Shown: positions 6,321 through 12,536 of the stretch, in pieces | How positions within the stretch are numbered: position 1 is the stretch's first letter | Layout of the letters: each line of letters opens with the position of its first letter | Source of the DNA: UBA1930 sp943368475 | GTDB taxonomy: Bacteria > Bacteroidota > Bacteroidia > Chitinophagales > Chitinophagaceae | Direction of reading: 5' to 3' | DNA length: 22,930 nucleotides | Assembly (NCBI GenBank): GCA_943368475.1 | Contig: CALRLF020000071.1 | Location: 1 to 22,930 of the forward strand | Program-made: the position numbers and the translations under genes | Notes under the pieces: generated by a model | The model's input: the letters and a program-made list of their open reading frames with translations, nothing else | The model's database searches: none | Told to the model about the DNA's origin: nothing

Positions 6321-8546
6321 TTAAATGCTGTAACGTAGCATTAATAAGTTACTCATATTCGATGGTTTTTCTTGTACTGTTGTTTTAGCTGGTGCCGATT
6401 TGTTTACAGGTTTTGTTGGCTTGTATTTGTATTTTGAACTATCAATAACCGGATTTTCCAATTCTTTTTTCAACTCTTCTGCTTTGCGTTGTGTTTCTTC
6501 AAATTCTTTCTGTAACTCTTCTTTGCTTTTTTGATAGGTTTTCAATTTTTCGTTGTAGTTCTCATTGTCATCATTATAATCATTGTCTGTATCCTCTTTT
6601 TTATCGGTACGCTTTAATCCTTGTTCTGTCATAATATATTCTACATCGTGTCTCCAGTTTTGCTCACCACTTTCGTCGTTGTACCAATCATTATCCCAAT
6701 CGTTTCCTGGTCCAAAACTTACTTTAGAAAATCTATCCCAATGCCAGCCAGAATTTGAACGGATGATAATTCTTTTGCCAATTGGTACTGCTATGGTTAC
6801 AATAACATTTTGGTTTCTGAATTTTTCGTTGGGTGTAATGCTAATACCTTTTTCTAATAACAATGTACTATCTGATTGAGTAATGTTATAGTTCATTCTA
6901 TTAACGATGTTATTGGCTCTTTGCTTGCTGCTGCCATTGCTAAATTTTACCATTTTTACAGAGAAACTATCGGCACTTGTTTTTAAAATTCTGATACGAA
7001 CATTTCTTACAAATACTGTGTCTTCGTCTAATGATGCAAATGGTTCAATTTCAAACCAATTATTTCTGTAATATTTTCCAAAAGAATTGGCTTTTACTTC
7101 TAATTTTCCAACACGGGCATTTTGCAATACAATGTTTTCTTCTTGCGGATTATTCTTGTATTTAAACTCTTTACTTAAAGAAGCAATTAAGCAAATTAAA
7201 CAAACCCAACCCAACGTCCACAAGCCTGAGAATGAATAACGTATTAAATTACTGTTGCCTTTCATTTTGGTTATTCTGCGTATAATAAATACTACAATAC
7301 CAACTACAGGGACCCAAATGAAAAGTAATAATGTACCCCATGCAAAAACGTTTTGCCATCCTTGGTTAAGTAAGTAATTTTTTGCTGGCATTAATCCAGT
7401 TGCAGCTACACCCAAACCAAATAATGCAGCAACTACAGCGAATATTATTGACCCCAAAATAAAGTAGGCAAAAATTTTAACGATTAGAATAATTACATCG
7501 CCTAAACCTCTACTTTTTTTACGTGCAACTGTACTAGCTTCATTGGCAAATTGATTGCTTTTATTGGCTACAGTTTCACCAAACTCTTTTCCTTTTTCAC
7601 CCAACGATTGACCAATAGTGCTGGCTCTTTCGCCTAATTCTTCACCAAATTTTTGAGCCCTTTTACCAAAGCCTTCTAAATCGTTTTGAATGGTATTTTT
7701 AATATTGTTTAAATCTACTTTTTCACCTTTCATTTCTAATTTATCGGCACTGGTTTTTGCTTCTGGCAATACCATCCATAAAATAACATAGATAAATAAA
7801 GAACCTGGGCTAAAAGAAACACTTAAGAAATGAGGAAAATCCCACCAACCCCAATGTCCAAAACGAAATATGAATGAAAAGAAAGGTATTAAAAACAGCA
7901 ATCTTGGTATCCAAATACTTACTCCAAAGTACTGGCTTAAACCGCTACAAACACCTGCAATTACCTTATCGTCAGGATCTCTGAACAATCTTTTACGTAC
8001 ACTTCCAATTACTTGTGTTGCAGTGCTTGGTACAGCTACCCAAAGTATTAGGTAAGGAACAAATGTTACACCAATAAAAATTACAAACAATATTCTGGCA
8101 ACCAGTGGGTCTATACCAAAATAGTTTGCCATACCACTACAAACACCACCCAATACTTTATTATTTTCATCTCTATACAATTTCTTGGCTTCTTGTGTTG
8201 TATAAGTATGTTGTTGCTCTTGCTGGTAGCTGTTTTTTTGTTGCTTTTGTTCGCCGCCTAATTGAGATTGAACATTGGCTTCTTCGCCATCAAAATCTTC
8301 TGGTCTACCCATACTGTCGATGATTCTATTTACATCGTCTTCTGTAATGCAGGTGCCACCTTTTTTCAATGTTTCACCAAATAATTCAGCAACACGACCT
8401 TCGATATCATTGATGATTTCATCACGGCCTTCTTCGTTTGCAAAAAACTTTCTCAAGCTTTCTACATATCGATTTAATAATTCATAGGCATTCTCTTCGA
8501 TAGGAATTACTCTGCCTTGAAAATTTATATTAATTACCTTTTTCAT
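6321..8546 (-). CDS. Large membrane protein with two PspC domains
   Basis: A 741-residue protein. Residues 1-90 form a soluble N-domain (starts Lys-Lys-Val-Ile-Asn-Ile-Asn-Phe, contains Asp-Ile-Glu-Gly-Arg-Val-Ala-Glu) often seen at the front of Bacteroidota PspC proteins. Two PspC domains follow: about 121-175 (Arg-Asp-x-x-x-Lys-Val-Leu-Gly-Gly-Val-Cys-Ser-Gly) and 184-263 (Arg-Asp-Pro-Asp-Asp-Lys-Val-Ile-Ala-Gly-Val-Cys-Ser-Gly). An amphipathic linker (270-345) and membrane segments near 350-385, 400-423 and 435-457 come next, then a long outer domain rich in beta strands and a charged coiled-coil tail near 650-700. PspC proteins sense or buffer envelope stress; no psp genes other than this lie here. 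It starts 20 nt after the PadR gene, an operon arrangement common in this phylum, so PadR probably controls it. Confidence 0.88.
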   Translation of the reverse strand: MKKVININFQGRVIPIEENAYELLNRYVESLRKFFANEEGRDEIINDIEGRVAELFGETLKKGGTCITEDDVNRIIDSMGRPEDFDGEEANVQSQLGGEQKQQKNSYQQEQQHTYTTQEAKKLYRDENNKVLGGVCSGMANYFGIDPLVARILFVIFIGVTFVPYLILWVAVPSTATQVIGSVRKRLFRDPDDKVIAGVCSGLSQYFGVSIWIPRLLFLIPFFSFIFRFGHWGWWDFPHFLSVSFSPGSLFIYVILWMVLPEAKTSADKLEMKGEKVDLNNIKNTIQNDLEGFGKRAQKFGEELGERASTIGQSLGEKGKEFGETVANKSNQFANEASTVARKKSRGLGDVIILIVKIFAYFILGSIIFAVVAALFGLGVAATGLMPAKNYLLNQGWQNVFAWGTLLLFIWVPVVGIVVFIIRRITKMKGNSNLIRYSFSGLWTLGWVCLICLIASLSKEFKYKNNPQEENIVLQNARVGKLEVKANSFGKYYRNNWFEIEPFASLDEDTVFVRNVRIRILKTSADSFSVKMVKFSNGSSKQRANNIVNRMNYNITQSDSTLLLEKGISITPNEKFRNQNVIVTIAVPIGKRIIIRSNSGWHWDRFSKVSFGPGNDWDNDWYNDESGEQNWRHDVEYIMTEQGLKRTDKKEDTDNDYNDDNENYNEKLKTYQKSKEELQKEFEETQRKAEELKKELENPVIDSSKYKYKPTKPVNKSAPAKTTVQEKPSNMSNLLMLRYSI

Positions 8547-8566
8547 TGTTAGTTCAAAGTTTGTGG

Positions 8567-8920
8567 TTAAAGTTGAGGTTGGTTTTCACCAAATATTGGT
8601 TGTGTTAATGCATGTACAGCATCTGCTAATTCTTTCCATGTTTTTTCTAATTCAGCATAAAAAGACAAACCAGTTTCTGTCATTACAAAATACTTTCGTG
8701 GCGGTCCGCTGTTGCTTTCAACCCAACGATAGGTTAAGTACCCTGCATTTTTTAACCTCGTTAATAAAGGGTATAAAGTACCTTCTAAAATGTGGAGGTT
8801 AGCAGCCTTCATTTTATCTACAATATCACTTGGGTAAACTTCTCCTTGGCGAATGATAGATAAGATGCAAAACTCTAGTACCCCTTTACGCATCTGGCTT
8901 TGTGTATTTTGAATATCCAT
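8567..8920 (-). CDS. PadR family transcriptional repressor
   Basis: A 117-residue PadR winged-helix protein. The family signature is plain: Lys-Gly-Val-Leu-Glu-Phe-Cys-Ile-Leu-Ser-Ile-Ile (12-23), Tyr-Pro-Ser-Asp-Ile-Val, then Leu-Glu-Gly-Thr-Leu-Tyr-Pro-Leu-Leu-Thr-Arg-Leu, and the wing Gly-Pro-Pro-Arg-Lys-Tyr-Phe. The C-terminal helix for dimerisation is short, as in subfamily 2. PadR proteins usually repress their own operon and are released by a ligand or stress. The gene sits between the 61-residue protein (63 nt upstream) and the PspC membrane protein (20 nt downstream). The palindrome at 9257-9281 is its likely operator. The ligand is unknown. Confidence 0.95.
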   Translation of the reverse strand: MDIQNTQSQMRKGVLEFCILSIIRQGEVYPSDIVDKMKAANLHILEGTLYPLLTRLKNAGYLTYRWVESNSGPPRKYFVMTETGLSFYAELEKTWKELADAVHALTQPIFGENQPQL

Positions 8921-8983
8921 TTTACTTGTGTTTTGCTTTGATCGTTAGTAAGATTAATTCTTGGGTTAGCAACGTTTTTTGCT

Positions 8984-9169
8984 TTATGCAAAATGTCTTC
9001 TTGTTACCCTGCTTTTTCTGGTGCGTTGAATATTCCATAAATCCGCACTGCTAAAAGTTTTTGTGGTAACAAGGTTTTCGGTAGCTACTGTTTCTTTTAC
9101 TTCTTGTGTAAGGTTAACTAATTCGGTTTTACTTAACTGAACTAAAAAATTTGTGTTTTGCGTTTTCAT
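8984..9169 (-). CDS. Small basic protein of unknown function at the head of the PadR-PspC set
   Basis: A 61-residue protein from an ATG at 9169. It has no signal peptide and no membrane segment. The N-half is polar (Leu-Ser-Lys-Thr-Glu-Leu-Val-Asn-Leu-Thr-Gln-Glu-Val-Lys-Glu-Thr). The C-half holds Phe-Ser-Ser-Ala-Asp-Leu-Trp-Asn-Ile-Gln-Arg followed by a strongly basic end with six Arg and one Lys in the last 14 residues. I know of no named domain, though similar short proteins with a Ala-Asp-Leu-Trp-Asn-Ile-Gln-Arg motif seem familiar from Chitinophagaceae. Promoter, operator palindrome and strand suggest it is the first gene transcribed with padR and pspC. The basic tail could bind nucleic acid or membrane; this is a guess. 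Confidence 0.65.
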   Translation of the reverse strand: MKTQNTNFLVQLSKTELVNLTQEVKETVATENLVTTKTFSSADLWNIQRTRKSRVTRRHFA

Positions 9170-9239
9170 TGTAATGTATTTAAATGTTTTTTTAATTTTT
9201 TATGTGATATTTTTTTGTGCTTGTTTCACATTGACAACA

Positions 9240-9270
9240 CAAAGATGGGATTTATTTGGTACTATGCAAC
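9240..9270 (-). promoter_or_regulatory. Bacteroidota-type promoter of the small protein / PadR / PspC set
   Basis: On the minus strand, GTTG (9267-9270) and CATCTTTG (9240-9247) are separated by exactly 19 nt, fitting TTTG-N19-TAnnTTTG with one mismatch in each box. Transcription would start about 65 nt before the ATG at 9169. The -33 box lies inside the palindrome at 9257-9281. Confidence 0.6.
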
Positions 9271-9281
9271 ACATAGTACCA
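9257..9281. promoter_or_regulatory. Palindromic operator, probable PadR binding site
   Basis: A perfect inverted repeat with 10-nt arms, TGGTACTATG and CATAGTACCA, around the 5-nt spacer CAACA. It covers the -33 element and part of the spacer of the minus-strand promoter, the classic place for a repressor. PadR operators are often palindromes with ATG/CAT or TACTA/TAGTA halves, so PadR encoded 340 nt downstream is the natural candidate. The pairing is seen; the partner is inferred. Confidence 0.65.
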
Positions 9282-9572
9282 TATTTTTTTTAGTAGTATG
9301 CCACCGATAATAATATACAAAACACACAAACCCAATGTTTATAAGTGTTTCAGGGCAAGAGAGAAAAATTTTGAAATTATTAAATTGTGATGAACGGTAA
9401 AATAGCTTGATGAATTATTGTTACTAATGAAACTGCTTTGGAGTTCATGGTATAAAGCATTAATTACCTGTAGAGCTACAGATATATAAATAATCAAAAA
9501 GCTGCAATTTTGAATTATATTTATTGCAAACTCCTGCAATAGGTATAATTTAGAAGCATAATCAAAGCATAA
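9282..9572. other. Non-coding stretch upstream of the chitinase gene, with an inverted repeat
   Basis: Together with 9170-9281 this makes about 400 nt between divergent genes. A 66-codon minus-strand ORF (9339-9539) overlaps it but has no coding character. Near the chitinase start lies a perfect inverted repeat, TATTGCA (9522-9528) and TGCAATA (9535-9541), with a 6-nt spacer, 31 nt before the ATG. It could be an operator or a leader hairpin. No clear -33/-7 pair was found for the plus strand. Confidence 0.4.
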
Positions 9573-10625
9573 ATGAAAAATTTAGTTTACATTTTGTTGG
9601 TACTTATTATTGTAGCTTGTAAAAAAAGTTCAGATGTTATAGGTACAACCCCTGTTACACCACCAACTCCACCTGTAATTGCTCCACCACCTGCATTTGG
9701 ATTTTATGTTGTTGGATATTTTCCTAGTTATAGAGATCCTGCAACTGTTCCAGATGTAAAGTTTAAAATGTGTAATGTTATAAATTATGCTTTTGCCAAT
9801 GTTAATAGTGCTGGTGGCGTTACACTTGCTAGTCCAACTGTATTAACTGCTGTTCGTGCAAAGGCAAAAAATAATGGAGCAAAAGTGTTTATTAGTTTGG
9901 CAGGTAGTACTACCGATTGGAAAAATATGGCTGCTACACAAACAGGAAGAACTAATTACATTAAACAGGTTATGGATATTGTAAGAAATTATGGATTAGA
10001 TGGTGTAGATGTAGATTGGGAATTTCCGTCAACCAGCGATGGAACTGATGTTACTTATACAGCTTTAATGAAAGAGTTGAGTGATAGCTGCCATTTAGGT
10101 TCTAAATACTATTTAACAACAGCCCTTACATCTGGTAAATATGTTGGTTCTTACACAAATGCTATTAGCAGTACATTGTGGACAGGTAATTATGTAGATT
10201 TTTTTAACATCATGGCCTACGACGATTTTAATACCACTGTTGCTTACAAACACCACAGCGATTATGCCTTATCTCAGGTTTGTTTAAATTACTGGATAAC
10301 AACCAGAGGTATTCCAGCAAGTAAAGTAGTTTTAGGTATCCCTGCTTATGGACGACCAAGTGGCATAACACAAACTGGAACCATACTTACTTACAGTGGT
10401 ATTTTAGGACAAGGGGGAAGTGCTCAATCAGATAGTGCAGTAGTAACTGCAGGAGGTTATACCAATTACAAAATCTATTACAATGGTCAGCCAACAGCAA
10501 AACGAAAAGCCATGTTAGCAAAAAATACAGCTGGCGGCGTAATGATGTGGGAAAAAGCCCAAGACAGCCACGATGTTACATCTTTATTAAAAGCAGTTTG
10601 TGATACAATTGGACGCTCTTATTAA
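9573..10625 (+). CDS. Glycoside hydrolase family 18 (chitinase-like) lipoprotein
   Basis: GH18 enzymes hydrolyse beta-1,4 links in chitin or related N-acetylglucosamine polymers. The 350-residue protein has a lipobox Ile-Val-Ala-Cys (Cys16) and a Pro/Thr-rich linker (24-40), then one TIM-barrel domain. The catalytic motif DGVDVDWE spans 143-150, so D146, D148 and the proton-donor E150 are all present. Later barrel motifs are Ile-Met-Ala-Tyr-Asp-Asp (213-218) and Gly-Ile-Pro-Ala-Tyr-Gly-Arg. It ends with Gly-Gly-Val-Met-Met-Trp-Glu, the usual last strand. No chitin-binding module is attached. It is probably anchored to the outer membrane, on the surface or periplasmic side. The ECF sigma gene follows after 48 nt with no terminator between, so they may be co-transcribed. 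Substrate could also be a host or bacterial glycan. Confidence 0.93.
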   Translation: MKNLVYILLVLIIVACKKSSDVIGTTPVTPPTPPVIAPPPAFGFYVVGYFPSYRDPATVPDVKFKMCNVINYAFANVNSAGGVTLASPTVLTAVRAKAKNNGAKVFISLAGSTTDWKNMAATQTGRTNYIKQVMDIVRNYGLDGVDVDWEFPSTSDGTDVTYTALMKELSDSCHLGSKYYLTTALTSGKYVGSYTNAISSTLWTGNYVDFFNIMAYDDFNTTVAYKHHSDYALSQVCLNYWITTRGIPASKVVLGIPAYGRPSGITQTGTILTYSGILGQGGSAQSDSAVVTAGGYTNYKIYYNGQPTAKRKAMLAKNTAGGVMMWEKAQDSHDVTSLLKAVCDTIGRSY

Positions 10626-10673
10626 ACCTTTCTAAATAATACATATCTTACCCCTGCAATTAAATACAACTGC

Positions 10674-11219
10674 ATGCAGCAAGATGATGTACTTTTATTA
10701 ACCGAATTTAAGCAGCCAGCTTTTAGAGACAGGGCTTTTACAGCTATCATTAAGAAATACCAAGAAAAATTATATTGGCATATACGCCGAATAGTAGTTA
10801 CACATGACGATGCAAACGATGTTTTGCAAAATATGTTTATTAAAGTATGGAAAGGGCTGGATAATTTTAGAGAAGATAGCCAGTTGTATACTTGGTTATA
10901 TAGAATTGCCACCAATGAATGCCTAACATTCTTGGAACAACAAAAAAGAAAATCATCTATTAGCTTCTCAGATGTAGAAGAAGGATTAAGCAATAAAATA
11001 AAAGCCGAAGGTAATTTTGACGCCAATCGGTTAGAATGGAAGTTACAATTGGCCATTCAGCACCTACCAGAAAAACAAAGAATTGTTTTTAATTTACGTT
11101 ATTACGACGAAATGCCTTACGAAGAAATGAGCAAGGTTTTAGAAACAAGCGAAGGTGCATTAAAAGCAAGCTATCATCATGCAGCTAAAAAAATCGAAGA
11201 TTTTATATTAAATCGTTAA
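10674..11219 (+). CDS. ECF-family RNA polymerase sigma factor
   Basis: A 181-residue sigma-70 protein with only regions 2 and 4. Region 2 spans about 17-85 (Tyr-Gln-Glu-Lys-Leu-Tyr-Trp-His-Ile-Arg; Asp-Asp-Ala-Asn-Asp-Val-Leu-Gln-Asn-Met-Phe-Ile-Lys-Val-Trp; Thr-Trp-Leu-Tyr-Arg-Ile-Ala-Thr-Asn-Glu). Region 4 spans about 120-175 (Leu-Pro-Glu-Lys-Gln-Arg-Ile-Val-Phe; Met-Pro-Tyr-Glu-Glu-Met-Ser; Gly-Ala-Leu-Lys-Ala-Ser-Tyr-His-His-Ala). It directs RNA polymerase to a small regulon, probably for envelope stress. Next to it on the same strand are a single-pass protein (probable anti-sigma) after 34 nt and a small periplasmic protein. This three-gene order is frequent in Bacteroidota. No SusC/SusD or FecR partner is present, so it is not the nutrient-uptake type. 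Confidence 0.95.
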   Translation: MQQDDVLLLTEFKQPAFRDRAFTAIIKKYQEKLYWHIRRIVVTHDDANDVLQNMFIKVWKGLDNFREDSQLYTWLYRIATNECLTFLEQQKRKSSISFSDVEEGLSNKIKAEGNFDANRLEWKLQLAIQHLPEKQRIVFNLRYYDEMPYEEMSKVLETSEGALKASYHHAAKKIEDFILNR

Positions 11220-11253
11220 ACCCTCAGTTTAAATAATTGTCTATTCTACTGAA

Positions 11254-11958
11254 ATGAAAATCGCTAATCACATATTACTTGAGTTAAAAGAAATTTCACC
11301 GGTCGTTGCTAACTTCGATAAACACCAAACTTTTATCACTCCACCTGATTATTTCAATAATCTGGCTGGTGCAATTTTAGCTCATATTAAACAGGTAGAA
11401 CTATTAGAAAAGGCTAAACAGAATCCTTACATTGCCCCAAACGGATATTTTACAGAATTGGCTGAAAAAATCAATGCAAAAGCAAGTACAAAAGAAATAT
11501 CAGAAAATGAAGTTTATGCTGAATTAAATGAAATTTCTCCATTCTTAACTGCATTGAATAAGCAGAATGTATATGCTATTCCTGATAATTATTTTGAGCA
11601 AAATAGTTTTGCAAATAAAATTCAGAAACCTGCAAAAGTAATATCATTCAAAGCTGCAAGAAAGTGGTTTAATTATAGCGTAGCCGCAATAATGATGGGT
11701 GTTTTAGGATTTGGGGCTATAAAATACATGAATAATAAAAATACACACTTTATTTTAGAGAAAGAAGTAGCAAAAGCTACAGATGATGAAATAAACAACT
11801 ATTTAGAAAGTCAACCTCATTCGGATGTGAGCACTAGTAATTTTATAATTGAAGAACACGAAGCAGCAGGATTATTTGAAGGCACTACCACCGATGAGCT
11901 AAAACAATATTTAAATGAACAACCCGAAACGGCTGAAAGTTCTAATAAAGACATTTAA
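11254..11958 (+). CDS. Single-pass membrane protein with short internal repeats, probable anti-sigma factor
   Basis: A 234-residue protein with one membrane segment near 140-157. The N-terminal part holds a motif three times, Tyr/Phe-x-x-Pro-x-x-Tyr-Phe followed by Ala/Asn-rich Ile: about 27-42, 59-73 and 107-123. The first and third copies are preceded by a Leu-x-Glu-Ile-Ser-Pro helix (11-16 and 91-96). After the membrane segment a second motif occurs twice, Thr/Asp-Asp-Glu-Ile/Leu-x-x-Tyr-Leu-x-x-Gln-Pro (175-188 and 211-224). By position after the sigma gene, with a cytoplasmic N-domain and a membrane anchor, it is probably the anti-sigma factor; it has no zinc-binding HxxxCxxC. Function is inferred from context only. 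Confidence 0.75.
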   Translation: MKIANHILLELKEISPVVANFDKHQTFITPPDYFNNLAGAILAHIKQVELLEKAKQNPYIAPNGYFTELAEKINAKASTKEISENEVYAELNEISPFLTALNKQNVYAIPDNYFEQNSFANKIQKPAKVISFKAARKWFNYSVAAIMMGVLGFGAIKYMNNKNTHFILEKEVAKATDDEINNYLESQPHSDVSTSNFIIEEHEAAGLFEGTTTDELKQYLNEQPETAESSNKDI

Positions 11959-11971
11959 CAACACAATTACC

Positions 11972-12370
11972 ATGAAAAGAATTTTATTTTTTGTCATCTT
12001 TGTTACTATAACAACAATAAGTTTTGCACAACCACAACAACGTGCAGAACGAATTGAAGCACTCAAAGTAGCCTATATAACACAGGTTTTAAAACTCACA
12101 GCGGAAGAAGCTCAAAAGTTTTGGCCAACTTATAACAGCTATTTCGAAGAGCTGAAAAAAGTTAAACAAGCCAACAGAGAAGATGAGCTGAAATTTCAAG
12201 AAGAAGCATTGGCGATTAAAAAGAAATTTAAACCAGAATTTAAAAAGATTTTGAATGATGATGCTCGGGTAAACTTGGTGTTTAAAGCAGAAGGAGAATT
12301 TAGAGCAGAATTAAAAAAAGAGTTACAAAAGCGATTAGAACAAAGAAAACAACAACGACCTAAACAATAG
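11972..12370 (+). CDS. Small periplasmic helical protein of the ECF operon (Spy/CpxP-like in size and style)
   Basis: From the ATG at 11972 the protein has 132 residues, starting with a clear Sec signal (Lys-Arg-Ile-Leu-Phe-Phe) that ends at Ser-Phe-Ala followed by Gln. The mature part is almost all helix and highly charged, with Lys-Leu-Thr-Ala-Glu-Glu-Ala-Gln-Lys-Phe-Trp-Pro-Thr-Tyr-Asn near 41-55 and a Lys/Glu/Gln/Arg coiled end. Size, export and the Leu-Thr-x-x-x-Ala-x-x-Phe motif recall periplasmic chaperone or stress proteins such as Spy/CpxP, but the match is loose. The frame is open upstream to 11915, overlapping the preceding gene; the signal peptide decides the later start. It is the last gene of the sigma operon, with a terminator about 50 nt after it. 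Confidence 0.8.
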   Translation: MKRILFFVIFVTITTISFAQPQQRAERIEALKVAYITQVLKLTAEEAQKFWPTYNSYFEELKKVKQANREDELKFQEEALAIKKKFKPEFKKILNDDARVNLVFKAEGEFRAELKKELQKRLEQRKQQRPKQ

Positions 12371-12421
12371 TTTACATATTATTCACCTTATTTAACTCGG
12401 TGTTTTTCATAGGTTAGCAAC

Positions 12422-12453
12422 GGCCAGCTCTTTTTAGGGCAGGCCTCTTTTTT
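12422..12453 (+). terminator. Terminator of the ECF sigma operon
   Basis: A stem GGCC-A-GCTC (12422-12430) pairs with GGGC-A-GGCC (12437-12445), with one A-A mismatch, one wobble and a T-rich 6-nt loop. A T-run to about 12453 follows. Confidence 0.7.
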
Positions 12454-12486
12454 ATAGGATATTAAGCATTAAAGTTCTCAATAAAA

Positions 12487-12517
12487 AAAGCCTGCAATAG
12501 ACAATATTGCAGGCTTT
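12487..12517 (-). terminator. Terminator of the dihydrolipoamide acetyltransferase gene
   Basis: Perfect 13-nt arms (12487-12499 and 12505-12517; core GCCTGCAATA) around a 5-nt loop. On the minus strand the stem is followed by a T-run. It lies 20 nt beyond the pdhC stop. Confidence 0.85.
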
Positions 12518-12536
12518 AACTTATACAGCAGATTGT

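Noticed and set aside
9339..9539. 66-codon minus-strand ORF between the small protein and the chitinase gene
   Set aside because: AT-rich, Ser/Asn/Ile-biased, no motif, no promoter or terminator fit. It probably arises by chance in non-coding DNA.
10622..11056. 144-codon minus-strand ORF opposite the ECF sigma gene
   Set aside because: The plus strand encodes an unmistakable sigma factor here; the ORF is its shadow.
11915..11971. N-terminal extension of the small periplasmic protein
   Set aside because: Overlaps the preceding gene and would place residues before a clear signal peptide starting at 11972.
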